Below are positions 1 through 8,064 of a DNA stretch of 64,000 bases, piece by piece. Source of the DNA: a bacterium. GTDB taxonomy: Bacteria > Gemmatimonadota > Glassbacteria > GWA2-58-10. The DNA lies in NCBI GenBank assembly GCA_021372515.1, contig JAJFUG010000073.1:1-64000 (forward strand). Reading direction: 5' to 3'. How positions within the stretch are numbered: position 1 is the first letter of the stretch; each line of letters begins with the position of its first letter. The translations under genes and the position numbers were made by a program. The notes beneath the pieces were generated by a model, which worked only from the letters and a program-made list of their open reading frames with translations, did not search any database and was not told the origin of the DNA.

Positions 1-45
1 ATTAAGACTCCGTAAACACTTAAGATTGACGCAGAGTCGCGGTTT

Positions 46-100
46 GGACGAGTTCGCGGCCCCCGCTGGCTTTGCTGCTTTGGCCGAAACCAAAGCAGAA
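46..100 (+). repeat. Interspersed repeat family A, copy 1 (partial, with hairpin)
   Basis: This 55-base segment is identical to the reverse complement of 59219-59273. It holds a 9-bp stem (75-83 with 90-98) closed by the loop CCGAAA. The flank at 151-169 also resembles the right stem arm of the copy at 17.6 kb. The whole stretch 1-305 upstream of the macro-domain gene has no convincing gene; short open frames in it follow the repeat and have no ribosome site. Confidence 0.85.
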
Positions 101-223
101 ATGAGACGGTCAGCTTCAAACTGCAAGTTCCTAACCGGACAATGCTGGGCATGACCGAAAGGACGAAACAAATGCCGGGCGAGGATGTACCGACCCAGCG
201 ACATGTAACAAGCAAACATATTT

Positions 224-251
224 TTGGACCCGGATTCTTTCGGTATATTAT
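224..251 (+). promoter_or_regulatory. Possible promoter of the macro-domain gene
   Basis: A weak TTGGAC box (224-229) lies 16 bases from TATTAT (246-251), in an AT-rich patch 50-80 bases before the macro-domain start. The -35 match is poor, so this is only a candidate. Confidence 0.3.
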
Positions 252-305
252 AGATATTCCAGAAGAAAAACTCACGCCACCCGAAAGCGGACAAAGGAGG
301 TTGTC

Positions 306-839
306 ATGGAGCGCATCTTCGGTTCGACCGGGGTGAACCTTCTGCAGGCGGATATCACCACCCTGGAGGTGGACGCGATCGTGAACCCGGCCAACAGCGC
401 GCTCGTGCTGGGCGGCGGCGTGGCCGGGGCGATCCGCCGCGCCGGGGGAGACAGCATCCAGCGCGAGTGCGACGCCCTGGGCGGAACGCCCGTGGGCACC
501 GCGGTGATTACCGGCGGGGGGAATCTCAAGGCCCGCTACGTGATCCACGCCGTGGGTCCGCGCTGGGGCGAGGGCGAGGAGGACCGCAAGCTGGCCGCGG
601 CCACCCGCAGCGCCCTGGAGCTCGCCGACAGCCGGGGCTTGGTCTCCATTGCCCTGCCCGCCATCTCAACCGGCATCTTCGGCTTTCCGCTGGAGCGGGC
701 GGCGCGCCTGATGCTCCGCACCACTGCGGACTACCTGTCCACGCAGGGGGGGCATTCGCTGAGGGCGGTCACGTTCTGCCTTTTCGACAGCGCGGCGCTG
801 GAAACCTTTGCCACGGCGCTGGATGAGCTGACAGTTTGA
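306..839 (+). CDS. Macro-domain protein (ADP-ribose / O-acetyl-ADP-ribose hydrolase type)
   Basis: A single macro domain fills the 177 residues. The diagnostic N-terminal motifs are present: DAIVNPAN near residues 28-35 and the glycine-rich LGGGVAGAI loop just after. The substrate-loop motif ALPAISTGIFGFP follows near residue 117. Proteins of this YmdB-like class bind ADP-ribose and often hydrolyse O-acetyl-ADP-ribose or ADP-ribosyl-protein esters in the cytosol. AAAGGAGG sits a few bases before the ATG. It stands alone upstream of the nitrogen-control block, separated by 130 bases from the next gene, and no partner ADP-ribosyltransferase or sirtuin is visible nearby. The family call is firm; the precise substrate cannot be read from sequence. 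Confidence 0.92.
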   Translation: MERIFGSTGVNLLQADITTLEVDAIVNPANSALVLGGGVAGAIRRAGGDSIQRECDALGGTPVGTAVITGGGNLKARYVIHAVGPRWGEGEEDRKLAAATRSALELADSRGLVSIALPAISTGIFGFPLERAARLMLRTTADYLSTQGGHSLRAVTFCLFDSAALETFATALDELTV

Positions 840-969
840 GCCGGGTTTGAAATATTTGTTTCGTGATCGGCGCCCGGGTGTTAGATTGGCAGTTTATGCA
901 TTGAGATTCCGAACCGGCCCGCCGGGACTGACAGCCGGTCCCGCCCATGCGCCCTTTACGGAGAGCTGA

Positions 970-1641
970 ATGCACAGACTGATGCTGCTGGCCCCAGCCG
1001 GCGAGGATGAGCTGGCCGGCCGTCTGGCCGCCGAGCTGACAGAGCTGGACAACGAGGTCACCCGGCCCGAGGCCGGGGGCGGCCCCGGCCTGGACGGCAT
1101 CGAGCTGGTGGATCTGTTCGTGCTGGCCGGACGCAAGCCCGAGGCGCTCGAAAAGCTGGCGCGCATGCTGGATGCCGACCGGGTGCTGACCGAGGTGCCG
1201 GTGCTGCTGGTCACGGATGAGCGCACGCTGGAGCGCCTGGACTACTGCCGCCTGGTGGATGAAATACTCCTGGTTCCCTACCGCAGCCCCGAGCTTGCCG
1301 CCCGCCTGCGCCTTCTGATGTGGCGTTTCCACAAGGTCGATCCCACCCAGGAGGTGCGCGCCGGGGCCCTGGTGCTGAACCTCTCCACCTACGAGGTCAC
1401 CGAGAGCGGCCAGCCCGTGGACCTCACTTTCAAGGAATACGAGCTGTTGCGCTACCTGGCCACGCACAAGGGCCGGGTCTGCACCCGCCGTCACCTTCTG
1501 GCCCGGGTCTGGGGCGAGGACTATTACGGCGGCCCGCGCACGGTGGATGTCCACATCAGACGTATCCGCTCGAAGATAGAAGCCACGGGCAAATCCTACA
1601 TCCAGACCGTCCGCTCGGTGGGCTACCGTTTTGTCGGCTGA
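970..1641 (+). CDS. OmpR-family transcriptional regulator with degenerate receiver (GlnR-like)
   Basis: The 223-residue protein has a receiver-like N-terminus (about 1-118) and a clear OmpR/PhoB winged-helix domain (about 128-223), with the LTFKEYELL helix, the RTVDVHIRRIRSKI recognition region and the closing SVGYRFVG. The receiver has lost its phosphorylation chemistry: the acidic pair at the end of beta-1 is Ala8-Pro9, the phospho-acceptor position is best aligned to Ala53, and the conserved Lys before Pro103 is Val102. It should therefore act without a histidine kinase, and none is encoded nearby. Actinobacterial GlnR is likewise an atypical OmpR-type regulator acting on glnA, and this gene lies directly upstream of glnA on the same strand. 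A nitrogen-control role is inferred from domain type and neighbourhood, not from a specific signature. Confidence 0.85.
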   Translation: MHRLMLLAPAGEDELAGRLAAELTELDNEVTRPEAGGGPGLDGIELVDLFVLAGRKPEALEKLARMLDADRVLTEVPVLLVTDERTLERLDYCRLVDEILLVPYRSPELAARLRLLMWRFHKVDPTQEVRAGALVLNLSTYEVTESGQPVDLTFKEYELLRYLATHKGRVCTRRHLLARVWGEDYYGGPRTVDVHIRRIRSKIEATGKSYIQTVRSVGYRFVG

Positions 1642-1671
1642 GCGCAGCCCGGACCGGCAGTTAATAGTGAT

Positions 1672-1714
1672 TTAATCGCTGCGAAACATTCCTGTAACAA
1701 TTCAGCCTTATATT
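1672..1714 (+). promoter_or_regulatory. GlnR-box-like repeats overlapping the glnA promoter
   Basis: GAAAC (1683-1687), six bases, then GTAAC (1694-1698) reproduce the 11-bp periodicity and half-site sequences described for actinobacterial GlnR boxes. A weaker TTAAT half-site lies one period upstream (1672-1676). A TATATT -10 box follows at 1709-1714 with no recognisable -35, so the repeats occupy the place of the -35 element, as expected for activation by an OmpR-type factor. The assignment is inferred from pattern and from the adjacent regulator gene. Confidence 0.5.
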
Positions 1715-1756
1715 ATTCGGACATAATCTTCAGAAGCCCGAGCGCGGGCTGTGGGG

Positions 1757-1797
1757 TGTTCCACCGGGAAAAAGCCCGGTGGTGGTCAAAAGGAACA
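1757..1797 (+). promoter_or_regulatory. Structured leader of glnA mRNA
   Basis: TGTTCC (1757-1762) pairs with GGAACA (1792-1797) and encloses a second stem, ACCGGG (1763-1768) with CCCGGT (1775-1780), loop AAAAAG. Another 6-bp hairpin (AGCCCG/CGGGCT) lies just upstream around 1736-1750. The structure sits 25 bases before the GTG start, so it could modulate translation. It does not match the known glutamine riboswitch consensus as far as I can see. Confidence 0.45.
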
Positions 1798-1821
1798 ACG
1801 ATTCCAGAACGGGAGGACCCT

Positions 1822-3234
1822 GTGGGACCGAAAGAGGTTCTTGAGCTCATCAAGAAAGAGAACGTCAAGGTCGTCGATCTGCGCTTCATGGATTTCCCCG
1901 GAATGTGGCAGCATTTCTCGGTTCCGGTGAGCGAGCTGGATGAGAAGGTGTTCGAGGAGGGGCTGGGTTTCGACGGGTCCTCGATCCGCGGCTGGCAGGC
2001 GATCAACGAGAGCGACATGCTGGTCAAGCCCGAGGCCGACACCGCTTTCATCGATCCGTTCATGGAAGTGAAGACGATCAACCTGATCTGCAACATCTGC
2101 GATCCGGTGACCGGCGAGGACTACACCCGTGACCCGCGTAACATCGGCAAGAAAGCCGAGCGCTACATGCAGTCGCTGGGGCTGGCCGACACGGCGTTTT
2201 TCGGGCCGGAAGCCGAGTTCTTCATCTTCGACGACATCCGTTTCGACGCCAACAGCCACAGCGCCTACTACTACCTGGATTCGGTCGAGGGCATCTGGAA
2301 CAGCGGCCGCGAGGAGAGCCCGAACCTGGGTTACAAGCCCCGCCACAAAGAGGGCTATTTCCCGGTCCCGCCCACCGATTCGCAGCAGGACCTGCGTTCC
2401 GAGATGATGATGACCATGATCGCCTCCGGCATGGACATCGAGTGCCAGCATCATGAGGTCGCCACCGCCGGCCAGGCCGAGATCGACATGCGTTTCGCCC
2501 CGCTGGTCAAGCAGGCCGACCACCTGATGCGCTTCAAGTACATCATCAAGAACGTGGCCCGCAAGCACAACAAGACCGTCACTTTCATGCCCAAGCCCAT
2601 GTACGGTGACAATGGCTCCGGCATGCATGTGCACACCTCGCTGTGGAAGGGCGGCAAGCCCCTGTTCGCCGGCGACGGGTACGCGGGCATGAGCGAGATG
2701 GCGATGTACGCCATCGGCGGAGTGCTGAAGCACGCCGCCAGCCTGCTGGCGATCACCAACCCGACCACCAACAGCTACAAGCGTCTGGTGCCGGGCTACG
2801 AGGCCCCGGTCAACCTGGCCTACTCCAGCCGTAACCGCAGCGCCTCGGTCCGTATCCCGATGTACAGCCAGTCGCCCAAGGCCAAGCGCTTCGAGTTCCG
2901 TTGCCCGGACCCGAGCTGCAACCCGTACCTGGCCTTCTCGGCCATCCTGATGGCCGTGCTGGACGGTATCCAGAACAAGATCGACCCGGGCGACCCGATG
3001 GACAAGAACATCTACGACCTGCCGCCCGAGGAGCTGGCCAAGATCCCGACCACTCCGGGCTCGCTGGAAGAGGCCCTGAAGGCCCTGGAGAAGGATCACG
3101 ACTACCTGCTCAAGGGCAGCGTGTTCACCGAGGACGTAATCGAGACCTGGATCGACTACAAGATGAAGAACGAGGTGAAGGCCATGGCCCTGCGGCCCCA
3201 TCCGTACGAGTTCTTCCTGTATTACGATATCTGA
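1822..3234 (+). CDS. glnA: Glutamine synthetase type I (GSI-beta)
   Basis: This is the ATP-dependent ligase making glutamine from glutamate and ammonium. I place the start at GTG 1822, because GGGAGG lies five bases upstream and the resulting N-terminus ([22 protein letters not shown]) aligns with enterobacterial GlnA; an ATG at 1756 would add 22 unrelated residues. The 470-residue length matches the family. Visible signatures are FDGSSI, the metal-binding FGPEAEFF segment, [21 protein letters not shown] and the adenylylation loop NIYDLPPEE with Tyr398. That tyrosine means activity can be shut off by adenylylation, and an adenylyltransferase-type gene lies immediately downstream. A terminator hairpin follows the stop codon. 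The regulator gene and GlnR-like boxes upstream suggest transcriptional nitrogen control as well. Confidence 0.98.
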   Translation: MGPKEVLELIKKENVKVVDLRFMDFPGMWQHFSVPVSELDEKVFEEGLGFDGSSIRGWQAINESDMLVKPEADTAFIDPFMEVKTINLICNICDPVTGEDYTRDPRNIGKKAERYMQSLGLADTAFFGPEAEFFIFDDIRFDANSHSAYYYLDSVEGIWNSGREESPNLGYKPRHKEGYFPVPPTDSQQDLRSEMMMTMIASGMDIECQHHEVATAGQAEIDMRFAPLVKQADHLMRFKYIIKNVARKHNKTVTFMPKPMYGDNGSGMHVHTSLWKGGKPLFAGDGYAGMSEMAMYAIGGVLKHAASLLAITNPTTNSYKRLVPGYEAPVNLAYSSRNRSASVRIPMYSQSPKAKRFEFRCPDPSCNPYLAFSAILMAVLDGIQNKIDPGDPMDKNIYDLPPEELAKIPTTPGSLEEALKALEKDHDYLLKGSVFTEDVIETWIDYKMKNEVKAMALRPHPYEFFLYYDI

Positions 3235-3263
3235 TCCGGTTTGCAAGGCTCAACGGAATGTCA

Positions 3264-3306
3264 GCCGCGGGCGCCCCTGAAGGGAAGCCCGCGGCTTTCC
3301 TTTTCC
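3264..3306 (+). terminator. Intrinsic terminator after glnA
   Basis: GCCGCGGGC (3264-3272) pairs with GCCCGCGGC (3287-3295) and is followed by TTTCCTTTTCCC. It probably lets the abundant glnA message end before the adenylyltransferase gene. Confidence 0.75.
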
Positions 3307-3411
3307 CGCATTTGGGTTGTAAAGGCGCGATCCGTCTGTTATTATCTGGGGGCAAGGATACTGTTCCCTCAGGAACGGACAGGCCACCACGCACCCGGAC
3401 CGGGAGTTCCG

Positions 3412-5754
3412 ATGAGCCAGGCCGCAGACAACGGCGGACAGATGGAGCGGCTTAAGGCGGGTCTTCTGCGCCTGGTCCCGGCCTCCGGAGCCGGGCTGAT
3501 CGAGGACCACCTGGCGCGCCTGGACACGGAGTACCTGACCCGCTACGACCAGTCTCGAGTGGCCGAGCATATCGCCGCGGTGGCCGAACTGCGGCAGGGA
3601 CGGCACTGCCGCCTGCTGCGCCACTGTCTGGAGGCGGGCGTCTGGGAAATCACGGCCGTGGCTTTCGACCACCAGGGGATTTTCTCGCTCATCGCCGGCT
3701 GCCTGGCCAGCCAGGGGTTGAGCATAGTCTCGGGCGAGGTCTGGACCTACGCCGAGAGCACCCGGGACGACAGCGCTGCCGCCGTGCCCTCGCGTTTCGA
3801 CCTGCGCTTTTCGCGCCGGGTGCGCCGTCCGCAGCCCGCCGCCGACAGCCCCGAGGCGGCGTTCCTGCGGCGCAAGAAGATTGTCGACAACTTCACGGTG
3901 CACGTGCTGGGCGCCGAACCGGACTGGGACGAGCTGGAGCGCCGTCTGGACAGTCTGGCCGGGATGCTGCAGCAGGGCCAGGTCGAGCAGGCCCGCCGCG
4001 AGGTCAACGCCCGGGTGATTGAGTACCTGTCGCGCGCCAGCCACGAGGCGGAGCACAAGCTCCTGCCCGTGCGGGTCGAGCTGGACAACGAGTCCTCGGA
4101 GCGCTACACGGTGATGGACATCCGGGCGGACGACACCCCGGCGTTCCTCTACCTGTTCACCAACGCCCTGGCCATGCGCGGGGTGGATATCCGCAACATC
4201 CGTATCCGCACCCGCGGCGGCAAGGTGGAGGACCGCTTCTTCATCACCGACCGCCAGGGGGCGAAGATCACCGGGGAGCGGCGCACCGATCAGCTCCGGT
4301 TCATCGTCGCGCTGGTCAAGCAGTTCTCGCACCTGCTGGTGCGCAGCCCCGACCCGACCATGGCCCTGAACAACTTCGAACGCCTGGTCGAGCGCATCTA
4401 CGCGGAGCAGGAGGCTCCGGGGGCGCAGGGCCTGAAGCTGCTGGATTTCAACGAGCAGACCGTGATGGAGGCCCTGGCCCGCCTGTTCGGCACGAGCAAT
4501 TTTCTGTGGGAGGATTTTCTCCGTATCCAGTATGAGAACCTCCTGCCGGTGATCGCGGATTTGGAAGGACTGGAGAGCTACAAGGACAAAGCCACCATGT
4601 GGGCCGAGTGCGAGATGGCCCTGGTCGGCCAGACCAGCTACGAGGCGGCCGCGGATGCGCTCAACAGCTTCAAGGACCGCGAGATGTTCCGCATCGACAT
4701 GCGGCACATCCTGGACAAGATCGACAGTTTCACCGAGTTCAGCCGTGAGCTGACCGACCTGGCCGAGGTGGTGATCGAGGCGGCCTACCGTATCTGCCAC
4801 AGCGACTTGAGCCGCAGATACGGACATCCGGTATGCGAGGACGGCACACCCTGCCGTTTCGCCGTGTTCGCCCTGGGCAAGGCCGGAGGACGCGAGCTGG
4901 GCTACGCCTCGGACATCGAGCTGCTCTTCGTGCACTCCTGCAAGGGGCGCACCTCGGGCGCCGAGGCGATCTCCAACCGCGAGTACCACGAGAAGCTGGC
5001 CCAGCAGATCATCCGCACGATCCGCTCGAAGGAAAAAGGCATCTTCGAGCTGGACCTGCGGTTCCGCCCCTACGGCAACCAGGGGTCGCTCTCGAGCACC
5101 CTGCGCCAGGTGGAGGAATACTACAGCGACAGCGGCCCGGCCTGGGACTTCGAGCGCCAGTGCCTGGTTCGGCTGCGTTTCATCGCCGGCGACTCCGGCC
5201 TGGGCGACAGGGTGCTGGCCGTGCGCGACAGTTTTGTCTACAGCGGCCGAGCGCTGAATATCGAGGAGCTGTACCGGCTGCGCAACCGCCAGCTCGAGGA
5301 GTTCGTCGTCCCCGGGGCCTGGAACGCCAAGTTCAGCCGCGGCGGCCTGGTGGACATCGAATACCATGTGCAGCACCTGCAGGTGGAGCACGGGGCGGCC
5401 GACCAGTCGGTTCGGCTGACCGGCACCCGGGCCGCGCTCAAGGCCCTGCACGCGGGCGGTTATCTGGATGAGGCCACTTACCGGGCGTTGCGCGAGGCGC
5501 ACCGTTTCCTGCGCCACCTGATCAACGCCCTGCGTATCCTGCGCGGGCACGCCCGCGACCTGGTGGTCCCGGCCGAGGGCAGCGAGGAATTCGCTTTCCT
5601 GGCCCGGCGCATGGGCTACCCCCTGGGCGGCGAGGACAAGCTGGCCCAGGATTTGGAAAAGCACCGCCAGGCGGTGCTGCGGGTGGTGGACTGGGATGAG
5701 AAAGTCCGCCGTTACCGTGAGGATAATTCCGGCACGGTTCAGACCGGAGAGTGA
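3412..5754 (+). CDS. glnE: ACT-ACT-GlnE fusion: glutamine synthetase adenylyltransferase with sensory N-terminus
   Basis: From ATG 3412 (GGGAG six bases upstream) the protein has 780 residues. Residues ~78-115 and ~231-310 look like two ACT domains of the GlnD type (TAVAFDHQGIFSLIAGCLAS; YTVMDIRADDTPAFLYLFTN), separated by a charged helical linker. From ~340 onward it is GlnE-like: the nucleotidyltransferase motif GKAGGRELGYASDIELLF (489-506, metal ligands Asp501 and Glu503), ELDLRFRPYG (546-555), and the all-helical domain KFSRGGLVDIEYHVQHLQ (640-657). These motifs resemble the C-terminal adenylylating (AT) half of GlnE. The N-terminal deadenylylating half is absent, so the protein is shorter than the usual ~940 residues. 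Its likely target is Tyr398 of the neighbouring GlnA. ACT domains in GlnD sense glutamine; that they do so here is inference. Confidence 0.88.
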   Translation: MSQAADNGGQMERLKAGLLRLVPASGAGLIEDHLARLDTEYLTRYDQSRVAEHIAAVAELRQGRHCRLLRHCLEAGVWEITAVAFDHQGIFSLIAGCLASQGLSIVSGEVWTYAESTRDDSAAAVPSRFDLRFSRRVRRPQPAADSPEAAFLRRKKIVDNFTVHVLGAEPDWDELERRLDSLAGMLQQGQVEQARREVNARVIEYLSRASHEAEHKLLPVRVELDNESSERYTVMDIRADDTPAFLYLFTNALAMRGVDIRNIRIRTRGGKVEDRFFITDRQGAKITGERRTDQLRFIVALVKQFSHLLVRSPDPTMALNNFERLVERIYAEQEAPGAQGLKLLDFNEQTVMEALARLFGTSNFLWEDFLRIQYENLLPVIADLEGLESYKDKATMWAECEMALVGQTSYEAAADALNSFKDREMFRIDMRHILDKIDSFTEFSRELTDLAEVVIEAAYRICHSDLSRRYGHPVCEDGTPCRFAVFALGKAGGRELGYASDIELLFVHSCKGRTSGAEAISNREYHEKLAQQIIRTIRSKEKGIFELDLRFRPYGNQGSLSSTLRQVEEYYSDSGPAWDFERQCLVRLRFIAGDSGLGDRVLAVRDSFVYSGRALNIEELYRLRNRQLEEFVVPGAWNAKFSRGGLVDIEYHVQHLQVEHGAADQSVRLTGTRAALKALHAGGYLDEATYRALREAHRFLRHLINALRILRGHARDLVVPAEGSEEFAFLARRMGYPLGGEDKLAQDLEKHRQAVLRVVDWDEKVRRYREDNSGTVQTGE

Positions 5755-5757
5755 GAA

Positions 5758-6705
5758 TTGTCAGGGAAAGCTGCACACGGGCGGGCCGCAGAGATTATCG
5801 ATGAGGTGTTCGGCGGGCGGCGGCTGGTCTATTCCACGACCAGCTTCATCAAGAAGCCGCTGATCGAGGCGCTGGAGCGTATCGCCGCGGGCGGGTTCCG
5901 CAACGTGGAGGTCTGGGGCAACAACATGCACCTGGACCCGCGCAACCCGGACATCGTGATCGAAGAGGTGGAGCTCTGCCGGCGGCGGCTGGGCCTGGAG
6001 GTGGTCTCGGTGCACGCCCCGTTCACGGTGGGCGAGTTCGGCGACCCGCCGGCCGAGCGCATGCGCGCCTGGGAGGCCCTGGTCAAGGAATCGATGGACC
6101 AGGCCGAGTATCTGGGCGCGCACCATCTGGTGGTGCACCCGTTCACAGCCGGCCGGGACAGTTCGGACCGTGAGTACCGCGAGATGGTGGAGCGCACCCA
6201 GGAAAGCCTGCTGCGCCTGGCCGACCTGGCCGCCGAGCGCGAGTTCGTCCTGGGCCTGGAGAACATGCCGGCCCACCGCAACCGCCGCTACGGCCGGGAG
6301 GTGCGCGAGCTGTACGATTTCATCGCCGCCTCGGGACGAAGCAGTCTGAGATTGTGTATCGACACCGGCCACGTGATATTCAACAACAGCGATGCCGTGG
6401 CCGAGCTGGAGGCCTGCAGCGACCGGGTCAGCTCGGTCCACCTGAACGACAATGTCGCCAACATCCATCTCGACCTGCACCTGGTGCCCGGCACGGGCGG
6501 CCTCGACATGGCCCGCCTGGCCGAGGCGCTGCGCGCTCCGGCTTTCAGCGGGATGATCGTGCTGGAGCTGGACGGGCGGGGTCGGCCGAGCAGCATTTTC
6601 GAGGAGGCCTGCGCTTTCGCCCGGCGCTATTTCCTGGGCGGGGGCGCTCAGGCGGAGGATTCAACCAGCGGCAAGCCCGCATCCGGGGGAACAGAACATG
6701 CATGA
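5758..6705 (+). CDS. Sugar phosphate isomerase/epimerase-like TIM-barrel protein
   Basis: The protein (315 residues) belongs to the xylose-isomerase-like / AP-endonuclease-2 superfamily. Conserved metal-site segments are visible: VVSVHAPF near residue 82, HHLVVHPF near 124, LGLENMP near 165, LCIDTGHV near 200 and SSVHLNDN near 225, ending with MIVLELDG. These place Glu, Asp and His ligands for a divalent metal at the barrel mouth. TTG 5758 is used as the start, three bases after the stop of the adenylyltransferase gene, and the 3' end overlaps the next glutamine synthetase by 8 bases, so all three are translationally coupled. The substrate is unknown. Its place inside a nitrogen cluster is unusual; a linked role in amino-sugar or inositol-type metabolism would be speculation. 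Confidence 0.8.
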   Translation: MSGKAAHGRAAEIIDEVFGGRRLVYSTTSFIKKPLIEALERIAAGGFRNVEVWGNNMHLDPRNPDIVIEEVELCRRRLGLEVVSVHAPFTVGEFGDPPAERMRAWEALVKESMDQAEYLGAHHLVVHPFTAGRDSSDREYREMVERTQESLLRLADLAAEREFVLGLENMPAHRNRRYGREVRELYDFIAASGRSSLRLCIDTGHVIFNNSDAVAELEACSDRVSSVHLNDNVANIHLDLHLVPGTGGLDMARLAEALRAPAFSGMIVLELDGRGRPSSIFEEACAFARRYFLGGGAQAEDSTSGKPASGGTEHA

Positions 6706-8035
6706 GGACAGCCGGCAGTACGTCATGCGGGCGGCCCGCGAGCGCGGGGTCAAGTTCATCCGCCTGTGGTTCACCGACATGTTAGGCTACCTGAAAAGCT
6801 TCGCGATAACCGTGGAGGAGCTGGAGGACGCCCTGGAGAACGGCAAGGGCTTCGACGGGTCCTCGATCGAGGGCTTCACCCGGGCCGAGGAGAGCGACAT
6901 GGTCGCCTGGCCCGACCCGGACACGTTCTGTCTGCTGCCTTGGAGAACCAGCGGGGACGGTATCTCGGTGGCGCGCATGTTCTGCGACATCGTCTGGCCG
7001 GACGGCACGCCCTACGAGTCCGATCCGCGGCGGGTCCTCAAGCGCAACCTCCAGCGCGCCAAGAAGATGGGTTACACCTACTATGTGGGGCCCGAGATTG
7101 AGTTCTTCTATTTCCGCAACAGCTCGCCCAAGCCCGAGACCCTGGACTGTGGCGGCTATTTCGACCTGACGCCCCTGGACGTGGCCAGCGATCTGCGCCG
7201 CGACACTGTGCTGACCCTCGAGAAAATGGGCATCCCCACCGAGTACAGCCACCACGAGCTGGCCCCCAGCCAGCACGAGATCGACCTGCGCTACGGCGAC
7301 GCCCTGAGCATGGCCGACAGCACCATGACCTACCGTCTGGTGGTCAAGGAGGTGGCCCTGCGCAACGGAGTCTACGCCACGTTCATGCCCAAGCCCCTGC
7401 AGGACCAGGACGGCAGCGGGATGCACATCCACCAGTCGCTGTTCCAGGGCGAGCGCAACCTGTTCTACGACAAGAACGACCCCGACCTGCTCTCCGACCT
7501 GGCCAAGGCCTTCATCGCCGGGCTGCTGCACCACGCCCCCGAGATCGTGGCCGTGACCAACCAGTGGGTCAACTCCTACAAGCGCCTGGTGGCGGGCTAC
7601 GACAGCCCGGTCAACGTGACCTGGGGTTTCCGCAACCGCTCCAGCCTGGTGCGGGTGCCGCGTTACAACCCACACATGAAGGAGTCGGTGCGGGTGGAGT
7701 TCCGCGCCCCGGACCCGAGTTGCAACCCCTACCTGGCCTTTTCGGTGATGCTGGCCGCCGGGCTGGAGGGGATCGAGAAGGGCTACGCGCTGCCCCCGGC
7801 GGTGGAGGAGGACCTGACCCGCCTGAGCCCGGAGGAGATAGTCTCCCGCGGCATCGACCGCCTGCCGGACAACCTGCTGGACGCCGTGCGCCTGCTGGAG
7901 AAAAGCGAGCTGGTGCGCAAGGCGCTGGGGGATGACCTGTTCGACAAGTTCGTCCAGAACAAGAAAATCGAGTGGCGAAACTATCATCAGCACATCAGCG
8001 AATACGAGATGGAGCGCTACCTGCCGCTGCTCTGA
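6698..8035 (+). CDS. glnA2: Second type I glutamine synthetase, GlnA2-like
   Basis: This 445-residue ligase carries the GS signatures: FDGSSIEGF, YYVGPEIEFF, SHHELAPSQHEIDLRY, GSGMHIHQSLF, NQWVNSYKRLVAGY and FRNRSSLVRVP. Its overall wording (FIRLWFTDMLGYLKSFAI at the N-terminus, YALPPAVEEDLTRLSPEE near the C-terminus) is closest in my memory to mycobacterial GlnA2 rather than to GSI-beta. There is no NLYDLP-type adenylylation loop, so it should escape the control acting on the first GlnA. It overlaps the upstream isomerase gene by 8 bases. Actinobacterial GlnA2-4 proteins include enzymes of altered specificity, such as polyamine glutamylation, so true glutamine synthesis is likely but not certain. 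Confidence 0.92.
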   Translation: MHEDSRQYVMRAARERGVKFIRLWFTDMLGYLKSFAITVEELEDALENGKGFDGSSIEGFTRAEESDMVAWPDPDTFCLLPWRTSGDGISVARMFCDIVWPDGTPYESDPRRVLKRNLQRAKKMGYTYYVGPEIEFFYFRNSSPKPETLDCGGYFDLTPLDVASDLRRDTVLTLEKMGIPTEYSHHELAPSQHEIDLRYGDALSMADSTMTYRLVVKEVALRNGVYATFMPKPLQDQDGSGMHIHQSLFQGERNLFYDKNDPDLLSDLAKAFIAGLLHHAPEIVAVTNQWVNSYKRLVAGYDSPVNVTWGFRNRSSLVRVPRYNPHMKESVRVEFRAPDPSCNPYLAFSVMLAAGLEGIEKGYALPPAVEEDLTRLSPEEIVSRGIDRLPDNLLDAVRLLEKSELVRKALGDDLFDKFVQNKKIEWRNYHQHISEYEMERYLPLL

Positions 8036-8064
8036 GCCGTCCGCCGGCCGGGAGGGTCCCCTGA

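Noticed and set aside
142-336. Plus-strand 64-codon frame upstream of the macro gene
   Set aside because: Overlaps the macro gene's start and includes repeat-derived sequence.
886-901. Possible sigma-54 promoter (TTGGCAG...TGCA) before the OmpR-type gene
   Set aside because: The GG and GC doublets are separated by 8 bases, whereas sigma-54 needs 10.
1640-1821. Glutamine riboswitch before glnA
   Set aside because: Hairpins exist, but the conserved glnA-motif core sequence is absent.
1786-3246. Long minus-strand open frame (486 codons) opposite glnA
   Set aside because: It mirrors the glnA codon pattern in GC-rich DNA, has low-complexity His/Val/Gln-rich translation and no ribosome site.
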